This document shows positions 1 to 7,835 of a stretch of 28,274 nt of DNA, piece by piece. The notes beneath the pieces are model-generated. The model was not told the DNA's origin. It saw nothing but the letters and a program-made list of their open reading frames with translations, and ran no database searches. The stretch comes from JAMCZZ01 sp964363695 (GTDB lineage Bacteria; Patescibacteriota; UBA1384; XYA2-FULL-43-10; 1-14-0-10-43-13): positions 1 to 28,274 of the forward strand of contig CAYIJI010000007.1 of assembly GCA_964363695.1 (NCBI GenBank), in the 5' to 3' direction. Position 1 is the stretch's first letter. Each line of letters opens with the position of its first letter. The position numbers were made by a program, and so were the translations under genes.

Positions 1-1
1 G

Positions 2-514
2 AATATTGTTGAAATTTTTGAAAATATTTCAGACTCAATCAAAAAGTTTGGCGGGCACAAGGGGGCAGCGGGGCTGACAGTTATAAACATTGAAAAATTT
101 GTTAAATCGATTGTGAAATTTGCAAACGATCATATTAAAGATGAATTATTGGTCAAGAGCATACGGGTGGATGGGGAAATTAAACCGAGTGAAGTTACGA
201 AAAGTCTGTGCCAAACAATGTCTAAATTTGAACCCTTCGGAATGGGCAACCCGAAGCCGGTTTTTTTGGCTAGGGGAGTGGAGCTCATATCACCTAGGGT
301 AATCGGTGAAAATAAAAACCATTTGTCTCTTCAAACTAAGTATGGCAATAATACATATAGATCAGTCTTCTTTAATTTCGCTGGTAGAAATGAGAAAATT
401 GATGTTAATACTTTGTATGATATTGTATTCGGTCTTGAGATAAATCACTGGAAGGGGACTAGTAATTTGAATTTTAACTTAATTGATATTAAAGCTAGTA
501 AGCTAATAAGCTAG
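2..514 (+). CDS. recJ: Single-stranded-DNA exonuclease RecJ, C-terminal part (5' truncated by window edge)
   Basis: The frame is open from base 2 and ends at TAG 512-514. It therefore enters from outside the window, and the first ATG at 113 is internal. The first 30 codons contain the DHHA1 motif GGHKGAAG (about nt 50-73). The next segment, with FEPFGMGNPKPVF, is typical of the C-terminal OB-fold domain of RecJ. RecJ degrades single-stranded DNA 5' to 3' in recombination and mismatch repair. The N-terminal DHH catalytic motifs lie upstream and cannot be checked. radA follows after 22 bp on the same strand, so the two recombination genes may be cotranscribed. The last residues, KASKLIS, are encoded by a short tandem repeat. 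Confidence 0.9.
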   Translation, partial: NIVEIFENISDSIKKFGGHKGAAGLTVINIEKFVKSIVKFANDHIKDELLVKSIRVDGEIKPSEVTKSLCQTMSKFEPFGMGNPKPVFLARGVELISPRVIGENKNHLSLQTKYGNNTYRSVFFNFAGRNEKIDVNTLYDIVFGLEINHWKGTSNLNFNLIDIKASKLIS

Positions 515-524
515 TAAGCTAATA
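493..524 (+). repeat. Tandem 16-bp repeat across the recJ stop codon
   Basis: Two exact copies of AGCTAGTAAGCTAATA (493-508 and 509-524). Each copy is itself a pair of 8-mers differing at one base. The recJ stop TAG lies in the second copy, so a change in copy number would alter the RecJ C-terminus or its distance to radA. Confidence 0.85.
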
Positions 525-536
525 AGTTGGTGCATC

Positions 537-1826
537 ATGAAAAAAAATTCAAAAATTTATTTATGTGAAAGCTGTGGCAATGAATTCTCGACATGGTCTG
601 GTCGTTGTGATATTTGCGGCGAATGGAATACATTAAAAGAGATGTCGATTCCGAGCGTATCTTCTTTCACAGGATCATTTAGGGGCAGTAGAGAGCTGAA
701 AGCTGTAAAATTGTCAGAGATTGAAAGTATTAAAAATTTTCGTATTAATACTAAAATTGGTGAATTTAATCGGGTTTTAGGCGGCGGCATTGTTCCGGGG
801 TCTTTAATTCTGATCGGCGGAGAGCCAGGAATCGGTAAATCAACCTTGCTTCTACAGGTATCTAATTCTATAGATAGATGCCTCTATATTTCAGCAGAAG
901 AGTCTTTGCAACAAATAAAAGATCGAGCTGATCGTCTTGGCATAACCTCGTCAAAACTTGAGTTAATTTCAGATGGAGACATTCTTTCAATTGAAAAGGA
1001 CATCTTAAAAAATAAACCTGATCTTGTTATAGTTGACTCAATACAAACGGTTTATTTAAATACAATTCCGTCAACTCCCGGATCTATTGTTCAGGTTAGG
1101 GAATGCGGTATTTTTTTACATAGATTAGCGAAATCAACTTCCATTCCGATTGTAATAATCGGCCATGTCACTAAAGAAGGTTCGCTGGCTGGACCGCGTA
1201 TGCTGGAGCATTTGGTTGATACTGTTTTGTATCTTGAAGGGGAGCGATTCCATGATGCAAGAATATTACGAGGTGTGAAAAATAGGTTTGGAGCGACTAA
1301 TGAGGTTGGAATATTTTCTATTCAAGAAAAGGGAATGATCGAAATTAGTAATCCCTCATCGTTATTTCTGTCCGAGACAACAAAGAGCGCCGGCAGTGTT
1401 ATTACTGCAACAATAGAAGGCACTAGGCCGATACTTGTAGAAGTGCAGGCTTTAGTGATTCCAACTCATTTTGGCTTCCCCAAAAGAACAAGTTCGGGTT
1501 TCGATTTAAATCGCCTGAATCTGCTGTCGGCTGTGATCAGTAAAAAAACTCCGATCAACTTAGGAAATTATGATATTTATGTTAACATTGTCGGCGGTAT
1601 GAAGATAGGGGAACCGGCAATTGATTTGGCAGTTTGCGGGGCAATTATTTCCTCTTTCAAAAACAAACCTCTGGCAAAAAACCTTTGCCTCTTCGGTGAA
1701 GTCGGGCTCTCCGGAGAAGTAAGAAGAGTTGTTGGGTGTAAAGAACGAGAAAAAGAAGCAACGGCTTTAGGATACGAAGTGTTAGAAAATCCAAAGAATA
1801 TAAACGATCTTATAGGACTAATGTGA
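537..1826 (+). CDS. radA: DNA repair protein RadA (Sms)
   Basis: A 429-aa RecA-like ATPase and branch-migration helicase of homologous recombination. The N-terminal zinc finger is C10-x2-C13 and C24-x2-C27. The Walker A motif GGEPGIGKST is at residues 94-103, and the RadA-specific KNRFG motif at 248-252. The last third has the Lon-protease-like fold typical of the family. Length is close to the usual 450 aa and all diagnostic motifs are intact. ATG 537 is chosen because the zinc finger begins ten residues later. No strong Shine-Dalgarno precedes it. The gene sits 22 bp after recJ and converges on the PBP gene with only a 5-bp gap. Confidence 0.97.
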   Translation: MKKNSKIYLCESCGNEFSTWSGRCDICGEWNTLKEMSIPSVSSFTGSFRGSRELKAVKLSEIESIKNFRINTKIGEFNRVLGGGIVPGSLILIGGEPGIGKSTLLLQVSNSIDRCLYISAEESLQQIKDRADRLGITSSKLELISDGDILSIEKDILKNKPDLVIVDSIQTVYLNTIPSTPGSIVQVRECGIFLHRLAKSTSIPIVIIGHVTKEGSLAGPRMLEHLVDTVLYLEGERFHDARILRGVKNRFGATNEVGIFSIQEKGMIEISNPSSLFLSETTKSAGSVITATIEGTRPILVEVQALVIPTHFGFPKRTSSGFDLNRLNLLSAVISKKTPINLGNYDIYVNIVGGMKIGEPAIDLAVCGAIISSFKNKPLAKNLCLFGEVGLSGEVRRVVGCKEREKEATALGYEVLENPKNINDLIGLM

Positions 1827-1831
1827 TTTAA

Positions 1832-4483
1832 TTAGAGAGACGGTGAATGTTTCTTATTTTCACTAATAGGAGACGGGGGCAAAACTACCGGCTCTGTATT
1901 ATTGCCCGGAGGGACAACGGGACTTGGATTCGGGGTTGGCTTCACTGCGGCGCTAGGTTTTGAAACGGTAATCCGTATCTCATTTTTTGCAGTAGTGTCA
2001 TTTTCATCGGTTGCCAACACAGAAATACTATGAGCTCCATTTGAAAGGTTTGCAATGCTATAAGTTTTTGAAAATGGAGCTGCCGTCATGCTTCCGATTG
2101 AAATATTATCTATGAAAAACTCGACTGATTTCACATTTAAAGTGGAGTTGTAAGAAGCAGAAATCTCAAAATCTGCGGTTACCGTTCCTCCGTTTGCAGG
2201 TGCGGTAATCGATATACTCGGGGTAAATTCTTCGGCGCTGCAATAGTCTTTTGGCGGCTCGTTCACAAGGCCGTTTTCAAGCGCCCAGCCTCTTACCGGC
2301 CCTTCCCAGTTGGGGTAGTCCGGCCTCTCTGAGTGTAAATTGGCGAATAATCTTTCCTCTTTTAAACTGGCAGAAAGATTATCAGGGGCTAGTTTGCCAT
2401 TCACCTTGCATACTATAAGTTTAATGTGAATATCATCTTTCTCGGTAGGAACTTGCCATGATGCAAAAATATCGGTTGTTATGTCGCCTGCATAACCGTC
2501 GTTAGGCAGCTTATTGGAATATCTTTCTACTGCTATCGATTGCATGCCTTCCGGCTGGACAAATTTTTCTTTAGCGCTGCCGGCAAGCGATTTCTCAATG
2601 AAAGTATGGAAAATTGGAGCGGCCACGATAGATCCGTCTGCTCCACCCTTCATTATCTTGCCGTTATTATTGCCAACCCAAACAGCTACTGAAATTGAAG
2701 GGGTGAATCCAACCGCCCAAGCGTCTTTATTATCGGAAGTTGTTCCGGTTTTAGCTGCAACTTGACGGTCAGGGAAGTATAGGGCTGAGTGAGTGCCGAA
2801 AACTAGAGAACGGGCATTGTTGTCGCTTAAAATATTTGCCAATTCATAGGCAACTTGGGGATCCAAAACCTGTTTGCCTTTATCTCTGTCTTGGTTATAT
2901 TCGAACACAACTTTGCCCTTTGAATCAGTAACCTTTAAAATGCTCCTCAAGTCGTGTTTAACTCCGCCATTCGCAAAGACGCCAAATGCGCCTGCCATTT
3001 CGACCGGCCTGACTTCGGCAGCGCCGAGAGCCAAAGAGAGTCCGTACCGGCTTTTCTGATTCAGGGAGGTTATACCCATATCTTCTGCTGTTCTGATCAC
3101 ATTATCCATTCCGGCCAAGGACATCACTTTCACGGCAGGGATATTTAGAGAGTTAGATAGTGCTTGTCGCATTGTTACCGGTCCGTTGAATCTGCCGTTA
3201 TAATTTTTAGGAACATAGCCTCCCCCAAAATCGGTTTGGAAATCAAAAATAATTTTGGAAGGGGAAAACTCCGGTTTCTTAAAGGCGGTTGCGTATGAGA
3301 ACGGTTTGAAAGAAGAACCTGGTTGCCTTAGTGAATCGGTAATGTTTACGTTGCCGTCGATTTGGGGATTGAAATAATCGATTGATCCAACCATAGCGAG
3401 AATTTGTCCGGTTCTTGGGTCAGTTGCTACAAATCCGGCATTGCTTGCGCCGTATTTATTAATCTTGTCTACGCCTGCACTCACGGCTTCTTCCGCGAAT
3501 TTTTGTTTCTCGTAATCGAGAGTGGTAATAATTTTTAAGCCTTCTTTTTGAATTTTATCTTCGCCGAATTGCTCTGCGACTTTTTCAATAACATACATAG
3601 CAAAGTGGGGAGCTAGCATAGTGTCTTTTCTCGGCTTCAAGACTGTTCCCAGTGTGATAGTATCTTCTCCCTTTGTTTTTTCTGCATCTTCTTTTGAAAT
3701 TTTCCCTGTATAAACCATCCTGTCGAGCACATAATTTCGTCTTGATATCAACTTATCCGTATGAGTGCCGTAAGGAGAAAAGTAAGTAGGGGATTGGGGA
3801 ATTGCTGCTAAAGTGGCTGCTTGGGCTAAAGTTAGGTCTTTTGATGTCTTGCCGTAGTACATTCTTGAGGCAGCTTCCGCACCGGCATTGCTATTTCCAT
3901 AAGGGATTTCATTTAGGTACATCGTAAGGATTTCGTCCTTGTTGTACATAAATTCCAGCTCAATCGAAAGGATTAACTCTTTGATCTTTCTAGTAAAAGA
4001 GCGGTCAGAGGATAAGAGGGCATTCTTTACATACTGCTGGGTAATGGTGGAGGCGCCGGTCATCCGATTTGTTTTGCGGGTCGCTTTATACCAAACTGCC
4101 CGAAGTAGTGCTTTCGTATCGAAACCATTGTGTTTGTAGAAACCTTCGTCTTCAGTGGCAACGGTTGCGTCCTTTAGGTACTGGGAGATTTGGTCGCTTT
4201 TTACAATTGTTCTTTTTTGGTCTCCGGTTTCATAGAGCAGGATTTCTCCGGTCCGGTCATATATCTTTGTTGATTCAGTCGCTTTGCGGTTGGCGATTTT
4301 AGAAGGAGTAGGCAAATCTTTAGCAAACCATGCGAAAGTGATTGCTGTGATAAGTACGAAACCGACAGCAAAATATAAAAAATAGTACAGCAAGTTCTTC
4401 CAATGAAACCGCTTGCTTTTTACAGGCCTTTTTTTCCGTATTTCTTTGAGAATTTTGGGGGCAATATTTAAGAAATTTTTCAT
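1832..4483 (-). CDS. Bifunctional class A penicillin-binding protein (PBP1A type) with C-terminal Ig-like domain
   Basis: An 883-aa peptidoglycan synthase anchored by one membrane helix at residues about 31-53. The GT51 glycosyltransferase domain has its catalytic motif EDEGFYKHNG starting at E111 and the STITQQ motif around 145. The transpeptidase domain has SSFK with S390 as nucleophile, SLN at 445-447 and KTG at 578-580, so both activities should be intact. After about residue 760 there is an Ig-like module (SISITAPANGGTV to ITVSKP) and a proline-rich tail. This extension is longer than in typical PBP1A and probably lies in the wall. An AAGGAAG ribosome-binding site precedes the ATG. Transcription runs from its own promoter, towards radA. 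Homologues are often named mrcA or ponA. Confidence 0.95.
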   Translation of the reverse strand: MKNFLNIAPKILKEIRKKRPVKSKRFHWKNLLYYFLYFAVGFVLITAITFAWFAKDLPTPSKIANRKATESTKIYDRTGEILLYETGDQKRTIVKSDQISQYLKDATVATEDEGFYKHNGFDTKALLRAVWYKATRKTNRMTGASTITQQYVKNALLSSDRSFTRKIKELILSIELEFMYNKDEILTMYLNEIPYGNSNAGAEAASRMYYGKTSKDLTLAQAATLAAIPQSPTYFSPYGTHTDKLISRRNYVLDRMVYTGKISKEDAEKTKGEDTITLGTVLKPRKDTMLAPHFAMYVIEKVAEQFGEDKIQKEGLKIITTLDYEKQKFAEEAVSAGVDKINKYGASNAGFVATDPRTGQILAMVGSIDYFNPQIDGNVNITDSLRQPGSSFKPFSYATAFKKPEFSPSKIIFDFQTDFGGGYVPKNYNGRFNGPVTMRQALSNSLNIPAVKVMSLAGMDNVIRTAEDMGITSLNQKSRYGLSLALGAAEVRPVEMAGAFGVFANGGVKHDLRSILKVTDSKGKVVFEYNQDRDKGKQVLDPQVAYELANILSDNNARSLVFGTHSALYFPDRQVAAKTGTTSDNKDAWAVGFTPSISVAVWVGNNNGKIMKGGADGSIVAAPIFHTFIEKSLAGSAKEKFVQPEGMQSIAVERYSNKLPNDGYAGDITTDIFASWQVPTEKDDIHIKLIVCKVNGKLAPDNLSASLKEERLFANLHSERPDYPNWEGPVRGWALENGLVNEPPKDYCSAEEFTPSISITAPANGGTVTADFEISASYNSTLNVKSVEFFIDNISIGSMTAAPFSKTYSIANLSNGAHSISVLATDENDTTAKNEIRITVSKPSAAVKPTPNPSPVVPPGNNTEPVVLPPSPISENKKHSPSL

Positions 4484-4507
4484 ATTTTTGCCGCTTCCTT
4501 TCTTTAC

Positions 4508-4536
4508 ATTATAAGCCTTGCTTGATACTATGTAAA
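4508..4536 (-). promoter_or_regulatory. Promoter of the PBP gene
   Basis: On the minus strand, TTTACA (4531-4536) and a perfect TATAAT (4508-4513) are separated by 17 bp. This places the start about 20 nt upstream of the PBP ATG and matches a sigma70-type promoter. Confidence 0.7.
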
Positions 4537-4579
4537 CAAGGAAACGAAGGAATTATAAGACTTTAAAGTGTGAATGTCA

Positions 4580-4602
4580 ATTGTATTGTAAGACAATTCA
4601 AT
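4580..4602. promoter_or_regulatory. Imperfect dyad upstream of tyrS
   Basis: ATTG-t-ATTGT-aag-ACAAT-t-CAAT forms a nearly symmetric inverted repeat ending 21 bp before the tyrS ATG. It could be an operator or a short leader hairpin. No T-box features (specifier loop, TGGN T-box sequence, terminator) are present. Confidence 0.3.
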
Positions 4603-4623
4603 TATTAAGTTGGGCGCAATAAA

Positions 4624-5793
4624 ATGAATATGGAATTTTTTAAAAAAGGCATCGAGGAAATAATTGAAGAAAAGTCTCTTAAAAAAAGACTGTCTTTCGG
4701 TAAGAAGCTAAGAATTAAATATGGTGTTGACCCAACTCGTCCAGATATTCATTTGGGCCATGCTGTCTCAATGTGGAAGCTGAAAGAATTGCAGGATGAT
4801 GGCCACACTATAATTTTTCTAATAGGAGATTATACAACAAAGATCGGTGATCCATCTGGTCGGAGCACTACTAGACCAATACTTACGGATGAAGAAATTA
4901 AGCAGAATGCCAAAACTTATTTTGATCAGGTTGGCAAAATTCTAGATGTTAAAAAAACAGAAGTCCGATATAACTCTGAATGGTTTGCCAAAATGAGTTT
5001 TAATGATATTTTACAAATCGCCGGCAAATTTACAGTTGCAGGTATTATCGAAAGAGATGATTTTAGCAATCGATTAAAAAAAGGGATTGATGTCGGTTTG
5101 CATGAGCTTTTGTATCCTTTAATGCAAGCCTACGATTCTGTTGTTTTAGAAGCAGACATTGCATTTTGCGGCACTGATCAAAAATTCAATGAATTGGCTG
5201 GACGGGAGCTGCAAAAGAAAATGGGCCAGACCCCTCAAGAAATCATCATGGTAAGACTTTTGGTTGGGTTGGATGGGAAAGAGAAGATGAGTAAATCGCT
5301 CAATAACTATATTGGGATTACCGAAGATGCTAATTCAATGTTCGGAAAAGTAATGTCTATTCCAGATTCGCTCATCATTGAATATTTTAAATTATGTACA
5401 AATGTCTCGGCAGATGATATGAAAAAGTATGATAAACAAATGAAAACAGGAACGAATCCCCGTGACATAAAAGCAGCTTTGGCTAATAAAATTGTTGAAC
5501 TATATCATGACAAAAAATCTGCCGAAAAAGCCAAAGAAGAATTTTTTAAAGTATTTTCAAAAAAAGAATTGCCAACTGACATTCCTGAAATAAAAATCAA
5601 AGGAACATATACTTTGCCTTTGTTTTTGATTGAATTAGGCGCATGCAGTTCTAACTCTGAAGCTCGTCGTTTGATTGAACAGGGAGCGCTTAAGGTTGAC
5701 GGCACAAAAATCACCGATCCAAAATCTGAAATTGCAACACATCCCGGTATGATTGTTCAGGTGGGCAAGTTGAAATTCTACCGTATTCAATAA
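4624..5793 (+). CDS. tyrS: Tyrosyl-tRNA synthetase
   Basis: A 389-aa class I aminoacyl-tRNA synthetase that charges tRNA-Tyr. The HIGH signature appears as HLGH at residues 43-46 and the KMSKS signature is exact at 221-225. The last 60 residues form an S4-like RNA-binding domain (LFLIELGACSSNSEARRLIEQGALKVDG). The segment GDYTTKIGDPSGRSTTRPIL is typical of bacterial TyrRS. Length is normal for this branch. ATG 4624 is followed two codons later by another ATG (4630), so the start is uncertain by two residues. No obvious Shine-Dalgarno is visible. The cognate tRNA-Tyr(GTA) is in the same window at 24.9 kb. argS follows on the same strand after an A+T-rich gap. Confidence 0.97.
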   Translation: MNMEFFKKGIEEIIEEKSLKKRLSFGKKLRIKYGVDPTRPDIHLGHAVSMWKLKELQDDGHTIIFLIGDYTTKIGDPSGRSTTRPILTDEEIKQNAKTYFDQVGKILDVKKTEVRYNSEWFAKMSFNDILQIAGKFTVAGIIERDDFSNRLKKGIDVGLHELLYPLMQAYDSVVLEADIAFCGTDQKFNELAGRELQKKMGQTPQEIIMVRLLVGLDGKEKMSKSLNNYIGITEDANSMFGKVMSIPDSLIIEYFKLCTNVSADDMKKYDKQMKTGTNPRDIKAALANKIVELYHDKKSAEKAKEEFFKVFSKKELPTDIPEIKIKGTYTLPLFLIELGACSSNSEARRLIEQGALKVDGTKITDPKSEIATHPGMIVQVGKLKFYRIQ

Positions 5794-5906
5794 TAAATTT
5801 AAAATTTAAAATTTAAATTGAATTTAAAAGTCTAAATTTAAAATGTTTTAAACATTTGATCATTAAAAATTTATTTTAAATTGAAAATTTTAAATTCCTA
5901 AAAACC
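5794..5906. repeat. A+T-only low-complexity spacer between tyrS and argS
   Basis: The 113-bp gap is built almost entirely from reiterated AAATTTAAA/TTTAAATT-type words, many self-complementary. No terminator with a G+C stem and no clear -35/-10 pair is seen. It may act as a flexible spacer or upstream element. Confidence 0.5.
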
Positions 5907-7601
5907 ATGAAAGAATTAGTTAAAAAAATAATTATCAATGCGGTAAAAAAAGCGGGTTATGCTATTCCGCAAAATTTTAGTATTGAAACACCTCCAAAAT
6001 CAGAGATGGGAGATTTCGCTACAAATATTACCATGATTATCGCCGGACGAGATAAGGAGAATCCTAGAGAAATTACAGAAAAAATTACAGTAAATATTTC
6101 AAAAGCAAAAGAAATTAATAAAGTAGAAATAGCCGGTCCAGGTTTTATTAATATTTTTTTGAAAGAAGATTTATATTTTAGAGAATTAAAGAATATTTTA
6201 ATTGGGAAAGAGAATTATGGGCGAGGAACTAGAAAAAAAACAAAAGTCTTGGTTGAGTATGTTTCTGCCAATCCGACTGGTCCTCTGCATATTGGTAATG
6301 CCCGAGGCGGTCCTATCGGAGACGCAGTGGCTAACCTCTTTGATTTTTTAGGATATGCGGTTGCCAGAGAGTATTACGTAAACGATATGGGTTTGCAGAT
6401 CGAGCGTTTTGGAAGGTCCCTTTACTATTGGTATGCTAAAAAATCCGATCCGCGCATGGAATTCCCTGCTGATGGTTATCCGGCTCCGTATGTAAAAGAA
6501 ATGTCCGATAATATCCAGGCAGAAAAAAAGGAAGATATTGAGAATATTAAAGAGGAATCGGATTTGATAGAGTTTTTCATAAAAGAAGGCCTTTATCACA
6601 CCATTAAAACGATTCGGGAAGATTGCGATCTAATCGGAATAAAATTTGATAATTGGGAATACGAAAGCGATCTACAACACAGCGGAAAAACAGACCATGC
6701 GATAGCTCGACTAAAAGAGGGCGGGTTTACGTTGAGCAAAGAAGGCGCCTTGTGGTTTCAAAACCCCGGTGATCCGGGGCTCGAAGATAAAGAATCTGTT
6801 TTGATTAAAAGCGATGGAAAAAGTGTAACATATTTCGCCGATGACATTGCTTATCATATAGATAAATTTGAGAGAGGGTATGACAAACTCATAAATATTT
6901 GGGGAGCGAATCATCACGGGCATCTACCAAGATTCAATGCCTCAATGAAGGCGTTGGGATTTCCGGAAAACAAAATCGAAATTTTATTTTACCAATACAT
7001 CCGTCTTAAAAAAGCCGGCAAAGCTTTTAGTATGGGTAAGAGGCTTGGTAATTTTGTTACCCTAAGACAGGTTATCGAGAGCGGGGTAGAGCCGGATGCT
7101 TTCAAATATTTTATTTTGGCGCAAAATTGCAACACGCCTTTTGATTTTGATCTAGAATTGGCAACGAACACTTCTGAAAAAAATCCAGTCTTCTATATAA
7201 AATATGCTCATGCAAGAATTTGCTCAATTATAGTCAAATGGGGTTCAGGGGAGAGTCAAAATGGGCAAAGCATCTCTCTTTTATTGCAGGGAAGGGGATT
7301 GACTGAGATTGAGGAAGTCGATTTTAATCTCCTAAAAAATGAAAAAGAGGTTGCGCTTTATAAGGAGCTGATAAAGTTTCCTGAAATATTAGATCAAGTT
7401 TCCTCTGATTTCCAAATTCAAGCAATCCCCCATTACTCTTACAAAGTTGCTAAGTTATTTCACGATTTCTATGCCAATTGCCAAGTTTTGAGCGAAGACA
7501 AAAAACTTACTTTGGCTCGCCTTTCTCTTGTTTTAGCTACAAAGTATGTTCTTGCTAATGCTTTATCAATTTGCGGCATCGAAGCCCCGGAGAAAATGTA
7601 A
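5907..7601 (+). CDS. argS: Arginyl-tRNA synthetase
   Basis: A 564-aa class I aminoacyl-tRNA synthetase. The N-terminal Arg-tRNA-synthetase domain is followed by the catalytic domain with ANPTGPLHIGN; the HIGH variant HIGN is at residues 128-131. The KMSKS loop is degenerate, reading SMGKR at 375-379 before LGNFVTL, as is usual in ArgRS. The C-terminus is a helical anticodon-binding DALR-type domain. The protein has the family's normal length, and ATG 5907 begins the conserved N-terminal helix. It lies 113 bp after tyrS on the same strand, and a palindromic element follows at once. Confidence 0.96.
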   Translation: MKELVKKIIINAVKKAGYAIPQNFSIETPPKSEMGDFATNITMIIAGRDKENPREITEKITVNISKAKEINKVEIAGPGFINIFLKEDLYFRELKNILIGKENYGRGTRKKTKVLVEYVSANPTGPLHIGNARGGPIGDAVANLFDFLGYAVAREYYVNDMGLQIERFGRSLYYWYAKKSDPRMEFPADGYPAPYVKEMSDNIQAEKKEDIENIKEESDLIEFFIKEGLYHTIKTIREDCDLIGIKFDNWEYESDLQHSGKTDHAIARLKEGGFTLSKEGALWFQNPGDPGLEDKESVLIKSDGKSVTYFADDIAYHIDKFERGYDKLINIWGANHHGHLPRFNASMKALGFPENKIEILFYQYIRLKKAGKAFSMGKRLGNFVTLRQVIESGVEPDAFKYFILAQNCNTPFDFDLELATNTSEKNPVFYIKYAHARICSIIVKWGSGESQNGQSISLLLQGRGLTEIEEVDFNLLKNEKEVALYKELIKFPEILDQVSSDFQIQAIPHYSYKVAKLFHDFYANCQVLSEDKKLTLARLSLVLATKYVLANALSICGIEAPEKM

Positions 7602-7639
7602 GAAACAACAGATTACGGATGATACAGATGATACTAATC

Positions 7640-7777
7640 CAGGACTTACGCGTTTCAATGATCCCCCCTTTGTCATCCCGGACTGTAAGTTTGCCTTCGA
7701 TTCCACTCTCATTCGAGTCTGAGCCTGAGGGCTCAGACTCGAATGAGAGTGGAATGACAGCAAACGCGTAAGTCCTG
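7640..7777. mobile_element. Palindromic MITE-like element 1 (composite)
   Basis: Perfect 16-bp terminal inverted repeats CAGGACTTACGCGTTT (7640-7655, with its complement at 7762-7777). Inside is a perfect 26-bp stem (7700-7725 with 7730-7755) closed by the loop TGAG. A 23-bp core at 7671-7693 (TGTCATCCCGG...) is shared with the elements at 16.8 and 24.1 kb. TAATC directly abuts both ends and could be a 5-bp target duplication. There is no coding capacity. The structure suggests a non-autonomous element nested in, or recombined with, another. Confidence 0.7.
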
Positions 7778-7792
7778 TAATCATAAGAATTT

Positions 7793-7823
7793 AAAAAAAT
7801 CGCCCAGAGATCATGGCGATTTT
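7793..7823 (-). terminator. Intrinsic terminator of the propeller-protein gene
   Basis: Read on the minus strand, AAAATCGCC pairs with GGCGATTTT across a 10-nt loop and runs into a T tract. It lies 13 bp past the TAG of the 738-aa gene. The A/T symmetry could let it work in both directions. Confidence 0.8.
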
Positions 7824-7835
7824 CAAATTACTGGA

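Noticed and set aside
4540..4623. T-box leader upstream of tyrS
   Set aside because: Only a 23-bp dyad is present; the space is too short, and no T-box sequence or terminator is seen.
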